Positions 6,759 to 9,288 of a stretch of DNA of 9,288 nt are shown in pieces. The notes below the pieces were generated by a model. It saw nothing but the letters and a program-made list of their open reading frames with translations. It made no database searches and was not told the origin of the DNA. Numbering within the stretch: position 1 is the first letter of the stretch; each line of letters starts with the position of its first letter. The translations under genes and the position numbers were made by a program. The DNA is from DATKDU01 sp035512595. Its GTDB lineage: Bacteria > Planctomycetota > Planctomycetia > Pirellulales > Pirellulaceae. The DNA lies in assembly GCA_035512595.1 (NCBI GenBank), contig DATKDU010000252.1, forward strand, positions 1-9,288, in the 5' to 3' direction.

Positions 6759-6835
6759 AGTGAACTCAACTTGGTGGACGTAACGGCGCAAAGTGAATAC
6801 AATTCGGTCATGAACGCTAAAAGTGAACTCACTTT
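6759..6835. promoter_or_regulatory. Candidate GntR operator array between divergent genes
   Basis: A perfect palindrome, AAAGTGA-AC-TCACTTT, occupies 6820-6835, inside codons 4-9 of the GntR gene. Its core reads GT-N6-AC, the general shape of GntR-family operators. The half-site AGTGAA occurs three times on the plus strand, at 6759, 6792 and 6822, spaced 33 and 30 bp, roughly three helical turns each. The first copy (AGTGAACTCAACTT) touches the start codon of the dehydrogenase. Binding by the neighbouring regulator, repressing itself and the dehydrogenase, is an inference from palindrome and position. Confidence 0.55.
6775..6803 (+). promoter_or_regulatory. Possible promoter for a leaderless GntR mRNA
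   Basis: TGGACG (6775-6780, four of six -35 bases) is followed after 17 bases by TACAAT (6798-6803, five of six -10 bases). The GntR ATG lies only six bases beyond, at 6810, and no ribosome binding site precedes it, so transcription may begin at or next to the start codon. The second AGTGAA motif abuts the -10. Confidence 0.35.
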
Positions 6836-7505
6836 AGAGCCGCCTCGTGAGGAAGTCAAGCCGCCCGACGAGACGTCTCGGGTGGACGACGTCTACGAAC
6901 AAATCCTCCTCCAAATCCTCAACGGAAAACTTCCCGGCGGCACCGAGATCAAAAGCACCCTGATCGCCCAGCAGCTCGGCCTCAGCCGCACGCCGGTCGT
7001 GCAGGCCCTCCAGCGATTGGCGGCCGACGGCATTGTCACATTGGAACTCAACAAGCGGGCGGTCGTGCGGCCCGGTGCGGAGAACTGGCTCGTCGAGCTG
7101 CACGAGCTGCGGGAGCTGCTTGAGCCGGCAGCCGCCGCTCGTGCCGCCGGGAAGCTGACTGCCGCCGATCTGGCTGAGCTTGACGAACTGGCTGCTGCCG
7201 CCCGGCCCCATTCGCACGCTGACTGGCCCGCCGCCGCCCAGCGGTTCGACTTCGCCCTGCACCTGAAGATTGCCGACCACGCCGGCAACTTCGCCCTGCG
7301 GCAAACTCTCCGCAAGATCTGGGCGTTCAAGCGGCTTTCCTACCTGGCCGCCCCGGAGCCGCCGGAATCGCTGGAGCGGGGGCACAGCGAGCACATGGCC
7401 TTGCTGGCAGCGCTGAAGGCGGGCGATGCCGACACGGCCCGCGCCGCCATGATGTTCCATCTGCGTTCGGCAGCCGCACGCCGCACGAGCGTGAACATTG
7501 TTTGA
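6810..7505 (+). CDS. GntR family transcriptional regulator, FCD (FadR-type) domain
   Basis: A 231-residue cytosolic DNA-binding regulator. The N-terminal winged helix-turn-helix spans about residues 25-88: VYEQILLQILNGKLPGG, then STLIAQQLGLSRTPVVQALQ as recognition region and a wing to VVRPG. The C-terminal all-helical ligand-binding FCD domain begins ELHELRELLEPAAAARAAGK. Its expected metal/ligand residues are present: D147 and H151 in FDFALHLKIADHAGN, H195 in HSEHMALL and H217 in MMFHLRSA. FCD regulators usually sense small organic acids or sugar acids. ATG 6810 is used because upstream codons in this frame overlap the start of the divergent dehydrogenase. There is no Shine-Dalgarno, and a -10-like TACAAT sits six bases upstream. 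It probably controls the divergent dehydrogenase and itself through the AGTGAA/palindrome sites. The effector is unknown. Confidence 0.93.
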   Translation: MNAKSELTLEPPREEVKPPDETSRVDDVYEQILLQILNGKLPGGTEIKSTLIAQQLGLSRTPVVQALQRLAADGIVTLELNKRAVVRPGAENWLVELHELRELLEPAAAARAAGKLTAADLAELDELAAAARPHSHADWPAAAQRFDFALHLKIADHAGNFALRQTLRKIWAFKRLSYLAAPEPPESLERGHSEHMALLAALKAGDADTARAAMMFHLRSAAARRTSVNIV

Positions 7506-7521
7506 CCTGCATTCAGCGGCA

Positions 7522-7902
7522 GTAGCCACGGATGAAACACGGTTCGGCTCGGGTACAAACGGTCCAAATCTTTCCAGCCTACAAAGACTCTGGGCCGCCG
7601 CGAGGTTGACCTGGGCGCGGAACATGGAATTCAGTTAATGCAACGATCTAACCGAGTCCGATTCGCGAAGCAGAATGGAGGTCCGCTCCTATTTCACGGA
7701 GGCACAGAGACACGGAGTCACAGAGCAGACATTCATCCGTGCTGCTCTGTGCCTCTGCGCCTTTGTGCCTCTGTGAACAAACCAAACGGCTGGCATTGAG
7801 CCCAAGGATGGAGCACCGCAGAAGGCCGATGGGACAGCGTCGTTCGACTCTTTGGTTCGGGCTCCACCGCGCTGGGTCCATCCGTGTTTCATCGGTGGCT
7901 AC
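7522..7902. repeat. Region bounded by 21-bp inverted repeats (20/21)
   Basis: The left end (7522-7542) reads GTAGCCACGGATGAAACACG plus one G. The right end (7882-7902) is its inverted copy with a single mismatch (CATCGGTGGCTAC at the outer end). The two ends are 339 bp apart and enclose the hairpin repeat at 7693-7777. The end motif, CCGTGTTTCATC-GTGGCT, is of a kind I associate with dispersed intergenic repeats in planctomycetes and verrucomicrobia. No target-site duplication is evident and there is no transposase frame, so it may be either a non-autonomous element or two solo repeats facing each other. Confidence 0.6.
7693..7777. repeat. CACAGAGG-type hairpin repeat, copy 2
   Basis: Arms of 36 bases, 7693-7728 and 7742-7777, are inverted copies matching at 30 of 36 positions around a 13-base loop. 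It belongs to the same family as 5311-5392: both use CACAGAG units with GGAGGC/GGCACA variants, and both run CACAGAGCAG into the loop. The loops differ completely. A spurious minus-strand frame (7648-7917) crosses it and translates to a QRHKGAEAQ-type sequence. Confidence 0.8.
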
Positions 7903-7994
7903 TCCGCCAGTAACCAACTCATTGTCAGATTCCTCACATTCCGTACTCTCCGCACCATCGTCATAGCCTGTCCTTAAGCCGGGTGTAAAATGGT

Positions 7995-8000
7995 GAGGGG
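7995..8000 (+). promoter_or_regulatory. Ribosome binding site deciding the dioxygenase start
   Basis: GAGGGG lies eight bases before ATG 8009, the normal spacing. The alternative GTG at 8000 overlaps this purine run and would have no properly spaced site, so ATG 8009 is preferred. Confidence 0.55.
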
Positions 8001-8008
8001 TGAAGGCG

Positions 8009-9100
8009 ATGACTTGGAACCTGCCGCACCGCGGCTTTCTGCCGGCTCACGATCCGGCGACGGAGTTTCCGGCCGGCTCGGAACTGACGGCACTCGACGA
8101 GATCGGCCGGGATCTGCCGGTCTGGCTCGACGATCCGCATTTCCGCGCGTACTCCCGCCGGCTGACGATTCCGCCGTGGCCGCACAGCCACGTCTCGGAC
8201 GAGACGATCCCCCTGCTGCGCCTCTATTACGTGCGGCTCGGTTTTCTGGCGGCCGCCTATGTCAACCAGGTCGGCCGTGAGCCGGCGAAGATCCTTCCCA
8301 AGAACATCGCCGTGCCGCTCTGCCAGGCGTGCCATCTCCTCGGCCGGCCGCCGATCCTGAGCTACGACGGCTACGCCCTTTACAACTGGCGGCGGCTCGA
8401 TTCGGACGGGCCGATCGCGCTGGGGAACATCGACACGTTCCAGAACTTCGTGCCGCTCTACGACGAGCACTGGTTCATCCTCGTCCACGTCGAAATCGAG
8501 GCCCTGGCGGCCGACATCCTGGCGGCCATCGCCCAGATCAAGACGGCCCTCGAATTTCGCGACGAGGCCCACCTCAACTCGGCGCTGGCCAACGTCGCCA
8601 CCACCGTCTGGCGGCAGGTCGAAGTCCTCCGCCGCATCCCCGAGCGGATGGACCCCGAGTTGTACTACAAGACCTTCCGGCCGTACATCCGCTTCTTCGA
8701 GAACGTCGTCTACGACGGGGTCGATCAGCGGCCCATGAATTTCCGCGGCGAGACCGGCGCCCAGAGCAGCATCATGCCGACGCTGGTGGCGCTGATGAAG
8801 ATCGGGCACCAACAGTCGGTCCTCACCGATCATCTGTCCGACATGCGGCGGTTCATGCCGCGCGAGCACCGGGCGGTCATCGAAGAAGTCGAGGCAATGC
8901 CGAGCGTTCGTCCGCTGGCGGACAAGACCATCTTCAACGACGTGCTGGAAGCGATGGCCACGTTTCGCGAGGTCCACATCGGCTGGGCCCGGCAGTACAT
9001 CCAGCAGCACGTCGCCGATCCCCGCGGCACCGGCGGCACCCCCTACATGCAGTGGCTGGGGCAGCTCATCGAAGAGACGCGCGGGGCGAAGATCCAGTAG
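8009..9100 (+). CDS. Indoleamine 2,3-dioxygenase family heme protein
   Basis: A 363-residue cytosolic heme enzyme of the indoleamine 2,3-dioxygenase family, which uses O2 to open the indole ring of tryptophan, giving N-formylkynurenine. Family blocks in order: RGFLPAHDP (8-16), LPKNIAVPLCQ (96-106), GRPPILSYDGYALYNW (112-127), FRPYIRFF (223-230), GETGAQSS (247-254), MRRFMPREHRA (279-289), FREVHIGWARQYI (319-331) and GTGGTPYMQWL (340-350). H323 matches the proximal heme ligand (human IDO1 His346, from the SYHLQIVTKYI block recalled from memory). R224 matches Arg231, which holds the substrate carboxylate. Length fits the microbial branch. Start ATG 8009 follows the GAGGGG site; GTG 8000 would add three residues. 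No kynurenine-pathway partner is visible. The TAG stop lies inside a palindromic repeat. The PrnB branch of the superfamily is less likely given the GTGGT and GETGAQSS blocks. Confidence 0.93.
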   Translation: MTWNLPHRGFLPAHDPATEFPAGSELTALDEIGRDLPVWLDDPHFRAYSRRLTIPPWPHSHVSDETIPLLRLYYVRLGFLAAAYVNQVGREPAKILPKNIAVPLCQACHLLGRPPILSYDGYALYNWRRLDSDGPIALGNIDTFQNFVPLYDEHWFILVHVEIEALAADILAAIAQIKTALEFRDEAHLNSALANVATTVWRQVEVLRRIPERMDPELYYKTFRPYIRFFENVVYDGVDQRPMNFRGETGAQSSIMPTLVALMKIGHQQSVLTDHLSDMRRFMPREHRAVIEEVEAMPSVRPLADKTIFNDVLEAMATFREVHIGWARQYIQQHVADPRGTGGTPYMQWLGQLIEETRGAKIQ

Positions 9101-9201
9101 GTCCTGTCTGCCGGACGGGACCTGTGGCCCCGCTCTGGCTAATGCTTACGGCGGCGGAGCGTCACGAAACGCCAAGGTCCCGCTCGGCAAGCGGGACCTA
9201 C
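9097..9201. repeat. REP-like pair of inverted palindromes (GTAGGTCC...GGACCTAC)
   Basis: Two 26-base palindromic units face each other: 9097-9122 and 9176-9201, with 21 of 26 positions matching after inversion. Each unit folds alone. The right one has a perfect 9-bp stem, GGTCCCGCT/AGCGGGACC, with a 5-base loop; the left has a 9-bp stem with one G-T pair. The layout is like a BIME made of two REP sequences. The left end contains the dioxygenase stop codon (9098-9100), and the right end lies 11 bp from the tRNA. The hairpins could terminate transcription from the dioxygenase, and from the tRNA on the other strand. Confidence 0.7.
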
Positions 9202-9212
9202 CTCTAGAAAAG

Positions 9213-9286
9213 TATCCCCAAGAGGATTCGAACCTCTAACCTTCGGCTTCGGAGGCCGACGCTCTATCCAATTGAGCTATGGGGAC
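9213..9286 (-). tRNA. tRNA-Arg, anticodon CCG
   Basis: The reverse complement of 9213-9286 folds as a complete 74-base tRNA. The acceptor stem is GTCCCCA/TGGGGAT with one G-U pair at the end. The D arm is GCTC...GAGC. The anticodon stem TCGGC/GCCGA carries the loop CTCCGAA, giving anticodon CCG, which reads the arginine codon CGG. The T arm is AGAGG-TTCGAAT-CCTCT and the discriminator base is A. The 3' CCA is not encoded. The gene is transcribed towards the REP-like repeat, which may serve as its terminator. Confidence 0.96.
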
Positions 9287-9288
9287 GC

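Larger units (their letters stand above)
7506..8008. other. Gene-free repeat-rich intergenic region
   Basis: About 500 bp between the GntR gene and the dioxygenase with no supportable gene. It holds a 21-bp inverted repeat at 7522-7542 and 7882-7902, with the CACAGAGG-type hairpin nested inside. The frames open here translate repeat sequence and are not credible. A TAAAAT at 7986-7991 is a weak -10 candidate for the dioxygenase, without a matching -35. I see no terminator after the GntR stop codon and no RNA gene. Confidence 0.7.

Noticed and set aside
6669..6809. N-terminal extension of the GntR frame
   Set aside because: It overlaps the divergent dehydrogenase start, and the added residues are not part of any GntR domain. 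ATG 6810 gives the normal length.
5311..7777. Possible CRISPR or direct-repeat array from the CACAGAG copies
   Set aside because: There are only two copies 2.3 kb apart, each an inverted-repeat hairpin. There are no evenly spaced direct repeats with unique spacers.
7648..7917. 89-residue minus-strand frame across the intergenic repeats
   Set aside because: The translation (QRHKGAEAQ type) comes from the hairpin repeat and inverted-repeat ends. The same frame type appears at copy 1, so it is repeat sequence, not a gene.
7963..7991. Promoter for the dioxygenase using TAAAAT at 7986-7991
   Set aside because: No -35-like hexamer lies at 16-18 bp, and the resulting leader would be only about ten bases, so it was not listed.
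7961..9010. 349-residue minus-strand open frame
   Set aside because: It is the mirror of the dioxygenase codons, with biased composition and no domain. The plus-strand frame has clear family motifs throughout.

Overview
The window looks like chromosomal DNA from a planctomycete, probably of the Pirellulales or a related order. Three things point there: a DUF1559 prepilin-like protein with its H-X9-DG motif, a Tat-exported Gfo/Idh/MocA oxidoreductase ending in a YPVPMPG...DREY tail, and intergenic regions rich in short palindromic repeats. No taxonomy search was possible, so this rests on recognised families and sequence style.

Layout, left to right. (1) Positions 1-70 hold the first 23 codons of a minus-strand gene that runs off the window. 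It diverges from a Tat-exported Gfo/Idh/MocA oxidoreductase (191-1582, +). (2) Positions 1604-3615 hold a minus-strand module with visibly lower GC: a sigma70-like promoter (3587-3615), the DUF1559 gene, a small secreted protein and a putative lipoprotein. (3) Positions 3634-3744 hold an orphan plus-strand remnant of the C-terminus of another Gfo/Idh/MocA oxidoreductase, followed by a REP-like repeat. (4) Positions 3820-7505 hold a probable metabolic unit: a class III aminotransferase and a cytosolic Gfo/Idh/MocA dehydrogenase (both minus), and a GntR/FCD regulator diverging from the dehydrogenase. A perfect palindrome and phased AGTGAA repeats lie at the divergent start. (5) Positions 7506-8008 are a gene-free region of about 500 bp built from nested inverted repeats. 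(6) An indoleamine 2,3-dioxygenase (8009-9100, +) follows, its stop codon lying inside a second REP-like pair (9097-9201), then a minus-strand tRNA-Arg(CCG) at 9213-9286.

How the genes may work together. The GntR protein is the obvious candidate regulator of the dehydrogenase and perhaps of the aminotransferase, which lies 245 bp further on beyond a hairpin repeat. A dehydrogenase/aminotransferase pair suggests oxidation of a hydroxyl to a keto group followed by transamination, for example on a sugar or cyclitol, but the substrate cannot be read from sequence. The dioxygenase would start tryptophan breakdown to kynurenine; nothing nearby links it to the GntR unit. The DUF1559 module is cell-surface related and looks inserted between an intact oxidoreductase and the relic of a second one.

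The points most worth a second look are the candidate GntR operator array, the oxidoreductase relic beside the low-GC module, and the three families of inverted-repeat elements, one of which overlaps the stop codons of two genes. I found no CRISPR array, phage gene, transposase or clearly new multi-gene system.
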